From: Cellulomonas telluris
GTDB taxonomy: Bacteria > Actinomycetota > Actinomycetes > Actinomycetales > Cellulomonadaceae
DNA: 64,000 nt
Assembly (NCBI RefSeq): GCF_004886325.1
Contig: NZ_QXFN01000004.1
Coordinates: forward strand, 558,001 to 622,000
Direction: 5' to 3'
Shown: positions 45,740-54,578 of the stretch, in pieces
Position numbering within the stretch: position 1 is the first letter of the stretch
Layout of the letters: each line of letters opens with the position of its first letter
Position numbers and translations under genes: made by a program
The notes under the pieces: generated by a model
Told to the model about the DNA's origin: nothing
What the model saw: the letters and a program-made list of their open reading frames with translations, nothing else
Databases searched by the model: none

Positions 45740-46368
45740 GCGCCCGTACCTGGATCGAGAGCCACGACGCCGAGCTCGCCGAGGGGCTGCGCAGCCTGCG
45801 GCGGCAGGCCGGCACCGTCGAGCGGTGGGGCGCCACGCTGGCGCAGCGCCTCGCCGACGGGAGCCGCCTGCTGGCGGCCGGCAACGGCGGCAGCGCCGCC
45901 GAGGCCCAGCACCTGACGTCCGAGCTCGTCGGCCGCTTCCTGCACGACCGGCGCCCGCTGTCGGCGCTGTGCCTGTGCTCCGAGAGCTCGAGCGTCACGG
46001 CGCTCGTGAACGACTACGGCCTGGAGGAGATGTTCGCCCGCCAGGTCGAGGCGCACGGGCGCCCGGGGGACGTCCTGGTGCTGCTGAGCACGTCCGGCCG
46101 CAGCCCGAACGTCCTGCGCGCCGCCGAGCGTGCGCACGAGGTGGGCGTCGCGGTGTGGTCGATGACGGGACCGCGCCCGAACCCCCTCGCGGCCCTCTCC
46201 GACGAGGTCCTCGCCGTCGACGCGCCGTCGACCGCGGCGATCCAGGCGGTCCACCTGGTCGCGGTGCACGCCGTGTGCGCGAGCCTCGACGAGCACCTGG
46301 CGCTGCGTCCGGCCCGCCCCACCCGACCCGCGGCGGGCGTGCCGGCCGCGGTCGAGGTGCCCGCGTGA
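45736..46368 (+). CDS. gmhA: Phosphoheptose isomerase (SIS domain)
   Basis: 210 residues from GTG 45736, GTGA overlap. SIS fold with GNGGSAAEAQHLTSELVGRF (substrate and metal site), LSTSGRSPNVLRAAERA and a C-terminal VHLVAVHAVCASLDE helix typical of GmhA. Isomerises sedoheptulose 7-phosphate to D-glycero-D-manno-heptose 7-phosphate, the first step of the pathway. DiaA-type SIS proteins are similar, but the neighbours settle it. Confidence 0.88.
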   Translation: MSARTWIESHDAELAEGLRSLRRQAGTVERWGATLAQRLADGSRLLAAGNGGSAAEAQHLTSELVGRFLHDRRPLSALCLCSESSSVTALVNDYGLEEMFARQVEAHGRPGDVLVLLSTSGRSPNVLRAAERAHEVGVAVWSMTGPRPNPLAALSDEVLAVDAPSTAAIQAVHLVAVHAVCASLDEHLALRPARPTRPAAGVPAAVEVPA

Positions 46369-47837
46369 GCGCGGTCCGGCCGCACGTCGTGGTCGTCGGC
46401 GACGTCGTGCTCGACCGCGACGTCGAGGGGCGAGTCGACCGGCTGTGCCCCGACGCCCCCGCACCCGTGCTCGACGTGACGCACGTGCGCGAGAGCCCCG
46501 GGGGCGCCGGCCTGACGGCGCTGCTCGCCGCGGAGGGCGCGCGGGTCACGCTCGTGGCGCCCGTCGCGGACGACGACGCGGGCCGGCGCCTCAGGGCGTC
46601 GCTGTCGCGCGTCCTCGACGTCGTCGCGCTCCCCCACGAGGGCGGCACGCGGCGCAAGGTGCGCGTGCGCAGCGCGGCCCACTCGCTGGTCCGCATCGAC
46701 GACGGCGGGCCGGGCACGCCGGGCCAGGTCCCGGTCGACGAGGTGCGCCGGGTGCTCGCGGACGCCGACGTGGTCCTGGTCTCCGACTACGGCGCGGGCG
46801 TCACGCGCGACGACGACCTGCGGGCGCTGCTCGCCGAGGCGGCGCGCACCCGCCCGGTGGTGTGGGACCCGCACCCCCGCGGGGGCGCACCGGTCCCCGG
46901 CGTCACCCTCGTCACGCCGAACCTCGGCGAGGCCCGGGGCGCGCTGCGCGACGAGCCCGGCGCGGCGGCGGCCCCGCCCGACACGCTCGCCCGCCGTCTG
47001 CGCGAGGTCTGGTCGGCGCGCGCGGTCGCGGTGACCGTGAGCGAGGACGGGGCGTTCGTCGCGACCGGCGGCGAGGCCCAGTACGTGCCGGCGCGGGCCG
47101 TCACGGGCGGCGACCCGTGCGGCGCGGGCGACCGGTTCGCCGCGTCGGCCGCGCTCGCCCTCGCCGCCGGTGCGCTGCCCGTCGAGGCGGTCGGCCGCGG
47201 CGTCGCGGACGCCGGCGCCTGGGTCGCCGCGGGCGGCGCGGAGGGGTACCGCAGCCGGGACGACGCGCCCGCGCCGTCGCGTGCCGGCGCAGGCGTGACG
47301 TCCCCCGACGACGCCGGTACCGTCGCCGACCCCCCGGCCGGGACGCCCGCAGACGGCGACGACCTGGCCGCGCTGGCCGCCCGGCTGCGCACCGGCGGCC
47401 GCTCGCTCGTGGCGACCGGCGGCTGCTTCGACATCGTGCACGCCGGCCACGTCGCCACCCTGCAGGCCGCGCGCCGGCTCGGGGACGCGCTCGTCGTGCT
47501 CATGAACTCCGACGCCTCGGTGCGCCGGCTCAAGGGCGAGGGCCGGCCCGTCGTGACCGCGGGCGACCGCGCCCGCGTGCTCGAGGCCCTGGACTGCGTC
47601 GACGCGGTCGTCGTCTTCGACGAGGACGACCCGCGCGACGCCCTGGACCGCCTGCGGCCCGACGTGTGGGCCAAGGGCGGCGACTACGGCGGCGCCGAGC
47701 TGCCCGAGGCGGCGACGGTGCGCGCGCACGGCGGGCGCGTCGTCCTGCTCCCCTACCTCGACGGCCGTTCGACGACGTCGATCATCGAGCGCACGGGCGC
47801 AGCCCGTGCCACCACCACCACGAAGGAGACCGTGTGA
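46365..47837 (+). CDS. hldE: Bifunctional heptose-7-phosphate kinase / heptose-1-phosphate adenylyltransferase
   Basis: 490 residues from GTG 46365. N-terminal ribokinase-type domain (about 1-305) with VVGDVVLDRDVEGRVDRLCPDAP and the PfkB signature GGDPCGAGDRFAASAALALA. C-terminal nucleotidyltransferase (about 345-490) with GGCFDIVHAGHVATL (GxFDxxHxGH-type nucleotide site) and NSDASVRRLKGEGRPV. Phosphorylates heptose 7-phosphate, then adenylylates the heptose 1-phosphate. GTG overlaps the GmhA stop. Confidence 0.9.
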   Translation: MSAVRPHVVVVGDVVLDRDVEGRVDRLCPDAPAPVLDVTHVRESPGGAGLTALLAAEGARVTLVAPVADDDAGRRLRASLSRVLDVVALPHEGGTRRKVRVRSAAHSLVRIDDGGPGTPGQVPVDEVRRVLADADVVLVSDYGAGVTRDDDLRALLAEAARTRPVVWDPHPRGGAPVPGVTLVTPNLGEARGALRDEPGAAAAPPDTLARRLREVWSARAVAVTVSEDGAFVATGGEAQYVPARAVTGGDPCGAGDRFAASAALALAAGALPVEAVGRGVADAGAWVAAGGAEGYRSRDDAPAPSRAGAGVTSPDDAGTVADPPAGTPADGDDLAALAARLRTGGRSLVATGGCFDIVHAGHVATLQAARRLGDALVVLMNSDASVRRLKGEGRPVVTAGDRARVLEALDCVDAVVVFDEDDPRDALDRLRPDVWAKGGDYGGAELPEAATVRAHGGRVVLLPYLDGRSTTSIIERTGAARATTTTKETV

Positions 47838-48559
47838 GCACCACCCCGGAGTCCCCCGTCCTGCTCGCCCCGCGCGAGGTCGGCACCGTCATCGTCACCG
47901 GTGGGTCCTCCGGGCTCGGCGCCGCGGTGGTCGAGGCGGTCCTCGCGGCCGGCGGCAGGGCCGGCGTGCTGGACCGGGCCAAGCCCGCGCGGCCCGACGT
48001 GCCGTACGTCGAGGTCGACCTGTCCGCCTCCGCCGCCGCGGCCCAGGCCGTCGAGGAGCTCGTGCAGCAGCTCGGCGAGCCGACGGCCGTCGTGACGGCG
48101 GCCGGCACCGACGCGTGCGGACGGCTCGTCGACATCGACCCGGAGACGTGGGAGAAGGTCGTCCGCGTCAACCTGTTCGGCACGGTCGCGGTCGTGCGCG
48201 CGGCCGTCCCCTACCTGGAGAAGGTCCGCGGGACGGTCGTCACCGTCGCCTCGACGCTCGCGCTGCGCGGCATGAGCGACGCGACCGCGTACAGCGCGTC
48301 GAAGTTCGCCGTGCGCGGCTTCTCGCACGCCCTCGCGGCGGAGCTCGCGGGCAGCGTCGGCGTCACCTGCCTGATCCCGGGCGGCATGCGCACCGCGTTC
48401 TTCGACGGGCGCACCGAGCAGTACAAGCCGGGCCCGGACGCGGACCTCAACGACCCCCGGGCCACCGCGGGCGCGGTGCTCGCGGCCCTCACGCAGCCGG
48501 TGGGCTCCGAGATCCGCGAGATGCTCGTCATGGCCTCCGGGGAGAGCTCCTGGCCGTGA
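47834..48559 (+). CDS. Short-chain dehydrogenase/reductase
   Basis: 241 residues from GTG 47834. Classical SDR: VIVTGGSSGLGAAVV (TGxxxGxG), NxxG-like VTAAGTDAC, Ser in VASTLALRG, and AYSASKFAV giving the YxxxK catalytic pair. Last gene of the heptose operon (GTGA overlap with hldE). A role modifying the sugar, for example as a dehydrogenase/epimerase, is inference from position. Confidence 0.82.
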   Translation: MSTTPESPVLLAPREVGTVIVTGGSSGLGAAVVEAVLAAGGRAGVLDRAKPARPDVPYVEVDLSASAAAAQAVEELVQQLGEPTAVVTAAGTDACGRLVDIDPETWEKVVRVNLFGTVAVVRAAVPYLEKVRGTVVTVASTLALRGMSDATAYSASKFAVRGFSHALAAELAGSVGVTCLIPGGMRTAFFDGRTEQYKPGPDADLNDPRATAGAVLAALTQPVGSEIREMLVMASGESSWP

Positions 48560-48582
48560 CCGGGCTCGTCCCGTAGCACCCC

Positions 48583-48618
48583 GACGCGCGGCGGGGCCGG
48601 CCGGCCCCGCCGCGCGTC
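48583..48618 (+). terminator. Terminator of the heptose operon
   Basis: Perfect 36-bp inverted repeat (48583-48600 with 48601-48618), 23 bp after the SDR stop; it folds to a stem of about 16 bp with a tight GGCC loop. Confidence 0.8.
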
Positions 48619-48846
48619 GCGCTGCCGTCGCACGGGCCGCCGTCACCCCTGCGCCGCGGCCCGGGCGGGCCCTCCGGATGCGCTCTGACCTGCGATGTGA
48701 TGACCTCGTCCCGGCGCACGCGCCGGGATGAAGCCGCCGTCCCGGGGACGCGGCGCGGGGCGTCGGGCCGACGCCGCTCCACCCCACCGCCCTGTCCCGA
48801 GAGTCCGGTGCCTCCCGTTCCGAGTGGCGCGTCCCGGATGTCGGGG

Positions 48847-48881
48847 TAGCGTCGTGGTCGGGGTCAGGGCGCGGCCCACGA
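48847..48881 (+). promoter_or_regulatory. -10 box and shared leader element of the second PAS-ANTAR gene
   Basis: TAGCGT (48847-48852) is followed, 8 nt later, by GGGTCAGGGCGCGGCCC (48861-48877), which differs at two positions from the element at the same place upstream of the first PAS-ANTAR gene (32016-32032). CCACGA (48876-48881) can also pair with TCGTGG (48891-48896), which overlaps the GGAGG ribosome binding site. Confidence 0.5.
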
Positions 48882-48906
48882 TGGTGTGACTCGTGGAGGA
48901 ATGCCC

Positions 48907-49554
48907 GTGCACAGTGCAGCGAACCGTCGGGACCGGACGTCCCTGCAGGCTCGGACCCGGGTGGGTGCGTTCACGTACGACGCCCGGGCGGACGCGTGGT
49001 GGTGGTCCGACGAGGTCTACCGCCTCCACGGCTTCGAGCCGCACGAGGTGGTGCCGACGACGGCGCTCGTCCTCGCCCACAAGCACCCGGACGACCGGGA
49101 CGGCGCGCGGCGCGTCCTGGAGGAGGCCACTGTCGGTGACCGCCCGTTCGGCAGCGTGCACCGGATCATGGACGCCACCGGCCGTCCCCGCGTCGTCGCC
49201 CTGGTCGGCCGACGCCGTCCCGGCGCCCCCGAGGCGGCGTCCGTCCTCGAGGGCTACTTCCTCGACCTGACGGACGAGGTCGCCGAGCGCTCGCGCAGCG
49301 AGGCCAACCGGGACATCGCCGCGTCGGCCGCGCACCGCGCCCACATCGAGCAGGCCAAGGGCATCGTCGCGTTCGCCTACGGGATCGACCCCGAGAGCGC
49401 CTTCGGCGTGCTGCGCGCCGCGTCGAACAACGGCAACGTGCCCATCCGTGACCTGGCGGCCCACGTGGTCGAGCGGGTGACGACGTTCCGTGGCGACCCG
49501 TACCGCGTCTGCGAGTACCTGGCCGAGGCCGCCGGCCTCCCCCTGCCGCGATGA
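48907..49554 (+). CDS. PAS-ANTAR RNA-binding regulator (paralogue 2)
   Basis: 215 residues from GTG 48907, 7 nt after GGAGG; the ATG at 48901 is only 1 nt from that site and is unlikely. PAS-like domain (about 20-130; AWWWSDEVYRLHGFEPHEVVPTTALVLAHKHPDDRD, nearly matching paralogue 1) and ANTAR domain (about 145-205; HIEQAKGIVAFAYGIDPESAFGVLRAAS). Likely an antiterminator responding to a small ligand or redox signal. Overlaps a small downstream gene by 4 bp. Confidence 0.85.
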   Translation: MHSAANRRDRTSLQARTRVGAFTYDARADAWWWSDEVYRLHGFEPHEVVPTTALVLAHKHPDDRDGARRVLEEATVGDRPFGSVHRIMDATGRPRVVALVGRRRPGAPEAASVLEGYFLDLTDEVAERSRSEANRDIAASAAHRAHIEQAKGIVAFAYGIDPESAFGVLRAASNNGNVPIRDLAAHVVERVTTFRGDPYRVCEYLAEAAGLPLPR

Positions 49555-49988
49555 GCCGCGCACGGGTGGCCCGTCCGGAGACGCGGATCGTCCCCCGCGC
49601 CGGCGGGCACGTGACCGTCCGGGTGGAGGGCTTCCGCGAGGGCGACGGCGTGCTGCCGCGCCCCGACCGGCTGGGACGCTTCAAGCTCGAGGTGGTGCGG
49701 GACGAGCACGGGCTGCGCCTGCTCGACGCGCACGGGCAGCCCTGCGGGCGGCTCGGCGCGTCCTGGGGGCGCACGCTGGCCGACGAGCTGTCGGGCTGCG
49801 AGCGCGACGGCGTGGTGCCGGTCGTGCGTGCGTCGCTCGTGGGACCGCGCGGCGAGCGCGACATGTTCGTCCTGCTGGCGTGGCCGGGCCGCCGCACCGG
49901 CGTGCCGGCGCCGTCCCGCACCGGGACGGCCGTGCCGACCGGCGCGGGCGCCGCGGCGGCCGGCGCGACGGGACGCGCCCTGCGCTGA
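49551..49988 (+). CDS. Hypothetical protein downstream of PAS-ANTAR
   Basis: 145 residues from ATG 49551 (ATGA overlap). The first 110 residues look folded (VTVRVEGFREGDGVLPRPDRLGRFKLEVVRDEHGLRLLD) and include a GRLGASWGRTLADEL segment; the last 35 are Ala/Gly/Thr-rich. No domain recognised. Coupling to the ANTAR gene suggests a regulatory partner, but this is only positional. Confidence 0.55.
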   Translation: MSRARVARPETRIVPRAGGHVTVRVEGFREGDGVLPRPDRLGRFKLEVVRDEHGLRLLDAHGQPCGRLGASWGRTLADELSGCERDGVVPVVRASLVGPRGERDMFVLLAWPGRRTGVPAPSRTGTAVPTGAGAAAAGATGRALR

Positions 49989-50041
49989 GACCGCGCGAGC
50001 GCGAACCGCGCGCGAGCGCCGACCGCACGCAGAACCCACGA

Positions 50042-50075
50042 CGAGGCCCCCGGACCCTGCGGTCCGGGGGCCTCG
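50042..50075. terminator. Bidirectional terminator hairpin
   Basis: 15-bp perfect stem (50042-50056 with 50061-50075) and a CTGC loop, between the convergent unknown and BrkB-type genes. Confidence 0.8.
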
Positions 50076-50104
50076 TCGCGCCGGGCGGGGTGCCGGTCGC
50101 GCCG

Positions 50105-51241
50105 TCAGCGGGAGTCGCGGTCCGGGTCCGCCCGGTGCGAGCCGGTGCGCGCACCCGACCGGTCCGCGTCGCCGTCTCCCCCGTCCTGCGCCTGCTCGCG
50201 CTGCGCCGCCTCACGCACCTCGCGGCCCAGACGCACGTCCTCCTCGGCCTTCGCCTGCTTCTTGTCGCTGGCCTTCGTGTCGCGCGGCGGGAGCTGGATG
50301 GTGCGCTCGGCCTCGATGCCGCCCTGCAGCTGGCGGCCGCGCTCGAGCTCGGCGTCGAGCTCCGCCCCGAACAGCAGGGCGAGGTTCGTGATCCAGAGCC
50401 ACAGCAGGGCGATGACCACACCCGCGAGCGAGCCGTACGTCTCGTTGTAGCTCGAGAAGTTCGCGACGTAGAAGGCGAAGCCGAGCGAGGCCAGCACCCA
50501 GACGAGGATCGCGACGAACGCGCCGACGCTGATCCACTTGAACTTCGGCTGCCGCACGTTCGGCGTGGCGTGGTACAGGATCGCGATCGCGAGTGCCACG
50601 AGCAGCACCACGACGGGCCACTTGGCGATGTTCCACACGGTCACGACCGCGTCCGACAGCCCGATCGCCTCGCCGATGGAGCGTGCGACGCCGCCGGAGA
50701 GCACGACGGCACCGATCACCAGGACCGCGATGACGACGAGCACGAGCGTGACGAGCAGCAGGATCGGGCGCAGCTTCCAGACGGGCCGGCCCTCGTCGAT
50801 CTCGTAGACGCGGTTCATGCCGCGGCTGAAGGCGGCGACGTACCCGGACGCGGACCACAGCGCGGTGAGGAGACCGATGACGAGGGCGAGCCCGGCGGCC
50901 GGCGCCTCGGTCAGCTGCTGGAGGATCGGGCGGAGCGTCTCGTCGGCGCCCTCGGGAGCGACGTCCTGCACGATCCCGAGGATCGCGTCGACGGTGCGCT
51001 CCGGGTTCGAGACCAGGCCCAGCAGGGAGACGATCGCCAGCAGCGCGGGCGCCACCGCGAGCACGCCGTAGTACGTCAGCGCGGCGGCGAGGTCCGTGCA
51101 CTGGTCCTTCATGAACTCGCGCACCGTCTTGCGCAGGACGTACTTCCACGACCGCTTCTTGAGGTCTCCCGGGGAGTCCGGCTTGCGCGGGTCGTCCGGG
51201 GCCGGCGCCGTGGCCGCCTTCGACGTCGAGGACTTGTTCAT
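50105..51241 (-). CDS. YihY/BrkB-family membrane protein
   Basis: 378 residues from ATG 51241 after GGAGG. About six TM helices. Family landmarks: KDQCTDLAAALTYYGVLAVAPALLAIVSLLGL at TM1, SASGYVAAFSRGMNRVYEIDEGRPVWKLRP between TM2 and TM3, YHATPNVRQPKFKWISVGA, and NETYGSLAGVVIALLWLWITNLALLFGAELDAE. Function unproven (once mistaken for RNase BN). The C-terminal tail is charged and Gln-rich. Monocistronic. Confidence 0.88.
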   Translation of the reverse strand: MNKSSTSKAATAPAPDDPRKPDSPGDLKKRSWKYVLRKTVREFMKDQCTDLAAALTYYGVLAVAPALLAIVSLLGLVSNPERTVDAILGIVQDVAPEGADETLRPILQQLTEAPAAGLALVIGLLTALWSASGYVAAFSRGMNRVYEIDEGRPVWKLRPILLLVTLVLVVIAVLVIGAVVLSGGVARSIGEAIGLSDAVVTVWNIAKWPVVVLLVALAIAILYHATPNVRQPKFKWISVGAFVAILVWVLASLGFAFYVANFSSYNETYGSLAGVVIALLWLWITNLALLFGAELDAELERGRQLQGGIEAERTIQLPPRDTKASDKKQAKAEEDVRLGREVREAAQREQAQDGGDGDADRSGARTGSHRADPDRDSR

Positions 51242-51409
51242 CGCCGCACCTCCGCAGGGGCTGCCGGGGTGCGCCGGCCGCGACGTCGGTGGTGCGCGGC
51301 GGGCGCGTGTCGGCCGGCGCGGTGTGCTCCGGCCGGCACCTGCGACGCTAGGCGCGGGTCCGACGGGTCGCCACCGCAGGTCCCGAGCCCGCGACCGGGC
51401 CGGGCCCGC

Positions 51410-52168
51410 TCAGGCGGGGCGGGCGGGCTCCGCCCCGGCGGCGGCCGACCAGCCGCTCTCCGCCGTGCCCCGGACCTCCGCGTACCGGTCCAGGACGATC
51501 TGCGCGAGCCGCGGGTCGGGTGCGAGCGCGTCGCTCACGACGTCCGCCCCGGCCTCGAGCACGCGGTCGAGGAAGTAGCCCGGTGCGAGCAGGTAGGACG
51601 CGACGACGACGCGACCGCCCGGAGCGAGCCCCTCGCGCGCCTGCGCGACCGCGACGGGGACGCGCGGGTGCGCCCCGGCCCCGAAGCCCACCGCGACATC
51701 CCGGCCGAGCCGCCGCGCGAGCCCGTCGGCGACGACCCGCACGGCGTCGGCGGCGGCGGGGTCGCTGGAGCCGGCGGCGGCGAGGACGACGGCGTCCGCG
51801 TCCCGCAGGCCGGCCGCGTCCAGCCGGTCGGCGAGGATGTCCACGAGCCGCGGGTCGGGCCCCAGCGGCCCGGACGCCGCGGCGCCGGGACGGTCGACGG
51901 CGGCCGCGACGTCGACCTTCGTGTGGAACCCGACCGACAGCAGCAGCGGCACCACCACGGCGGGAGCACCGGCGAGGGCGTCCGCCACGACGTCGGCGAC
52001 CTCCGGCTCCTGCACGTCGACGAACGCCTCGCGCACGTCGAGATCCGGCCGCAGCCGCGCCACGTCGTCGACGATCGACCGGATCGCGGCGCGCCCCGTC
52101 ACGCTGTCGGTGCCGTGCGAGCAGCCGACGAGCACGGGTGCCGGCACGGTCGGGACGGGGTCGGTCAT
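51410..52168 (-). CDS. Sirohydrochlorin chelatase (CbiX/SirB-like)
   Basis: 252 residues from ATG 52168 after AGGAG; the ATG overlaps the HemD stop. Two CbiX-like halves: LVGCSHGTDSVTGRAAIRSI with the metal-coordinating His of the GxSHG motif, and VVVPLLLSVGFHTKVDVAAA with the second His; the C-terminal half repeats ASYLLAPGYFLDRVL. Expected to insert Fe2+ into sirohydrochlorin, the last step of siroheme synthesis for NirB. Last gene of the cluster. Confidence 0.85.
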   Translation of the reverse strand: MTDPVPTVPAPVLVGCSHGTDSVTGRAAIRSIVDDVARLRPDLDVREAFVDVQEPEVADVVADALAGAPAVVVPLLLSVGFHTKVDVAAAVDRPGAAASGPLGPDPRLVDILADRLDAAGLRDADAVVLAAAGSSDPAAADAVRVVADGLARRLGRDVAVGFGAGAHPRVPVAVAQAREGLAPGGRVVVASYLLAPGYFLDRVLEAGADVVSDALAPDPRLAQIVLDRYAEVRGTAESGWSAAAGAEPARPA

Positions 52169-53286
52169 GCCTGCTCCTGCAGCTCGAGTCGGTACCCGCG
52201 CTTGACGACGGTGCGGATGAGCGCGCGGCTGCCGGTCGCGTCCCGCAGTCGCGCGATCGCGACCTCGGCGGCGTGCGGGTCCGACGACTCCCCGGGCAGC
52301 GCGGCCAGGACCCGGTCGCGCGGCACGACCGAGCCGCGGGCGGCGGCGAGCAGGCGCAGCACCTCCAGCCCGGTGCGGGACAGCGGCAGCACGTGCCCGT
52401 CGAGCACCGCCGCGGCGCGGTGGACCCGCAGCGGCCCGGCGACCGTGTCGAGGGCCTCGAGCCCGCCGTAGTGCGTGACGACGGCCCGCACGAGGGACCC
52501 CAGCCGGCCCCGGTCGGGCAGCAGCGGCGCGATGCCGCGCTCCTCGAGCGGCCGGGCGGTCACCGGGCCGACGGCGGCGAACACGACGGCGCCCGCGCGG
52601 TGGCGCTCGACGACGTCCTCGGTGACGCCCTCGGCGTCGGCGGCGGCGAGCCACGCCGCGGCCCCGGGCGCGGACGTGAAGACGACCGCGTCGACCTCGC
52701 CGTCCGCGACGGCCCGCGTGGACGCGGCGACGACCGCGGGGTCGGGCGGCGGCCCCCAGCGGTAGACGACGAGGTTGCGCACGCGTGCACCGGCGACGAC
52801 GAACGCCTCGTCGAGCCCGTCCGCGCCGGCGCCGTGGTGCTGGACGACGATGTCGCGCCCCGCCACCCCCTCGTCGAGGAGGACCTCGGCGATCTCGGCG
52901 CTCGTCTCGGACTCCGCGACCCAGTCCGCGCTGAGGCCGGCGGCCTGGATCGCCCCCCGGGCCTTGGGCCCGCGGGCGATGATCCGGGTCCCGCGGAGCG
53001 TGTCCACGAGCCGCTCCGCCAGCCCGGCGGCGTCGGCGGCCTCGACCCAGCCGCGGAACCCGATGCCGGTCGTGACGACCACGGTGTCCGGCGGGTCGGC
53101 GACGACCGAGCGCGTTTCCTGCAGCAGGAGCGCGTCGTCCGTGTGCGGCACCATGCCGAGCGAGGGCGCGTGGCGGACCGTCGCGCCGCGCCTCTCGAGG
53201 GCGGCGCTGAGCTCGCCGGCCCGCCGGTCGGCCGTCACGAGGACGACGCATCCGGCGAGCGTCTGGTCGATCATCGCGCCCGTCAC
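52165..53286 (-). CDS. hemD: Uroporphyrinogen-III synthase fused to a winged-helix DNA-binding domain
   Basis: 373 residues from GTG 53286 (GTGA overlap with cobA; ATG 53274 is an alternative). HemD domain about 1-255 (VLVTADRRAGELSAALERRGATVRHAPSLG; VVFTSAPGAAAWLAAA). C-terminal OmpR/PhoB-type winged helix about 275-373 (GHVLPLSRTGLEVLRLLAAARGSVVPRDRVLAAL... VAIARLRDATG... VVKRGYRLEL). The same fusion is known in mycobacteria (Rv0260c type). It may act as a regulator of nitrite genes as well as, or instead of, an enzyme. Confidence 0.85.
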   Translation of the reverse strand: MTGAMIDQTLAGCVVLVTADRRAGELSAALERRGATVRHAPSLGMVPHTDDALLLQETRSVVADPPDTVVVTTGIGFRGWVEAADAAGLAERLVDTLRGTRIIARGPKARGAIQAAGLSADWVAESETSAEIAEVLLDEGVAGRDIVVQHHGAGADGLDEAFVVAGARVRNLVVYRWGPPPDPAVVAASTRAVADGEVDAVVFTSAPGAAAWLAAADAEGVTEDVVERHRAGAVVFAAVGPVTARPLEERGIAPLLPDRGRLGSLVRAVVTHYGGLEALDTVAGPLRVHRAAAVLDGHVLPLSRTGLEVLRLLAAARGSVVPRDRVLAALPGESSDPHAAEVAIARLRDATGSRALIRTVVKRGYRLELQEQA

Positions 53287-54578
53287 GGGACCATTGTCGC
53301 GGGCGGCGCGGGGTCGTGCGCCAGGACGTCCGGGCGGCGACCGTCCTCGACCGCCCGCGGTCCGGGCTCCAGAAGCCCGGCGGCGGCCACCGCACCGAGC
53401 ACGATCACGGCCGGCGACCGCACCCCCGCCGCGGCGGCGGCCGCCGCGACCCCCTCGAGCGGCGCGCGGGTGACCCGCTGCCCGCCCAGCGTGGCCTCCT
53501 CGACCAGCGCCACGGGCGTCGTGCCCGGCACGCCCGCGGCGAGCGCCGTCGCGGCGAGGCCGGGCAGCGCGGCGACGCCCATGAGGACGACGACCGTGCA
53601 GGAGGCGTCGCGCAGGCCGGTCAGCGCGGCCGGCGTCCACCCGTCCGTGCCGTTCATGACGTGCACGGCCCCCACGGTGCCGCGGTGCGTCAGGGGGATG
53701 CCGGCGGCGGCCGGGGCCGCGAACGCGCTGCTGACGCCGGGCACGACGGTGACGGGGACGCCGGCCTCGCGGCACGCGAGCACCTCCTCCCCACCGCGTC
53801 CGTAGACGAACGGGTCGCCGCCCTTGAGGCGCACGACCACGTGCCCGCGCTGCGCGTGCTCGACGAGGATGCGGTTGATCTCCGCCTGCGGGACCGGGTG
53901 GTGCCCCGGCGACTTGCCGACGTCGACGACCTCGACGTCGTCGGGCAGCTCGTCGAGCACGGCGGTCGGCCCGAGCCGGTCGGCGACGACGACGTCGGCC
54001 TCGGCCAGCGCGCGCCGGCCCGCGACGGTCAGCAGGTCGACGTCCCCCGGTCCCCCGCCGACGAGGACGACCCGCCCCTGGCCGGCGGGCCGTTGCCGCC
54101 GCCCGCGCAGGTCGACGCGTCCCTCGCGCAGCGTCGCCGCCAGCGCGTCGCGGACCTGCACCGACCGGCGCGGGTCGGCGCCGCCCGTCGAGACGACCCC
54201 CACCAGCACGTCGCCCGCGCGGGTCGTCGCGGGCGTGCGTGCCGTGCCGCGGGCCGGACGTCGCGGTCCGCCGGCGTCCACGCAGAACACGCGCCGCGCG
54301 GTCGCCCACGCGACCACGGCCTGGTCCGTCGCGCGGTCCCCCGTCGCGGTGTGCACCAGCCAGGCGTCGTCGAGGTCGGAGGGCACCACCTCGCGGTCGA
54401 GCCAGCGGACCTCCCCCGCCACGACCAGGTCGGCGATCGGCTCGCACACCGCGGGGGCGACGACGCGCACGAGCGCCCCCTCGGCCAGGAGCTGCTGCAC
54501 ACGGCGCGCCGCCACCGGACCGCCGCCGGCGACGACGACCACGCGGCCGGCGAGCTCGACGCCGAGCAGCGCGGTCAC
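53283..54578 (-). CDS. cysG: Siroheme synthase: precorrin-2 dehydrogenase + uroporphyrinogen-III methyltransferase
   Basis: 431 residues from GTG 54578 (GTGA overlap with nirD). N-terminal NAD-binding precorrin-2 dehydrogenase module (about 1-150; VVVVAGGGPVAARRVQQLL). C-terminal SAM-dependent methyltransferase (about 165-410; VVLVGGGPGDVDLLTVAGRRALAEADVVV, LKGGDPFVYGRGGEE, VPGVSSAFAAPAAAGIPLTHRG). Supplies siroheme precursors. The ferrochelatase activity of full CysG is probably provided by the CbiX-like gene. Confidence 0.9.
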   Translation of the reverse strand: MTALLGVELAGRVVVVAGGGPVAARRVQQLLAEGALVRVVAPAVCEPIADLVVAGEVRWLDREVVPSDLDDAWLVHTATGDRATDQAVVAWATARRVFCVDAGGPRRPARGTARTPATTRAGDVLVGVVSTGGADPRRSVQVRDALAATLREGRVDLRGRRQRPAGQGRVVLVGGGPGDVDLLTVAGRRALAEADVVVADRLGPTAVLDELPDDVEVVDVGKSPGHHPVPQAEINRILVEHAQRGHVVVRLKGGDPFVYGRGGEEVLACREAGVPVTVVPGVSSAFAAPAAAGIPLTHRGTVGAVHVMNGTDGWTPAALTGLRDASCTVVVLMGVAALPGLAATALAAGVPGTTPVALVEEATLGGQRVTRAPLEGVAAAAAAAGVRSPAVIVLGAVAAAGLLEPGPRAVEDGRRPDVLAHDPAPPATMVP

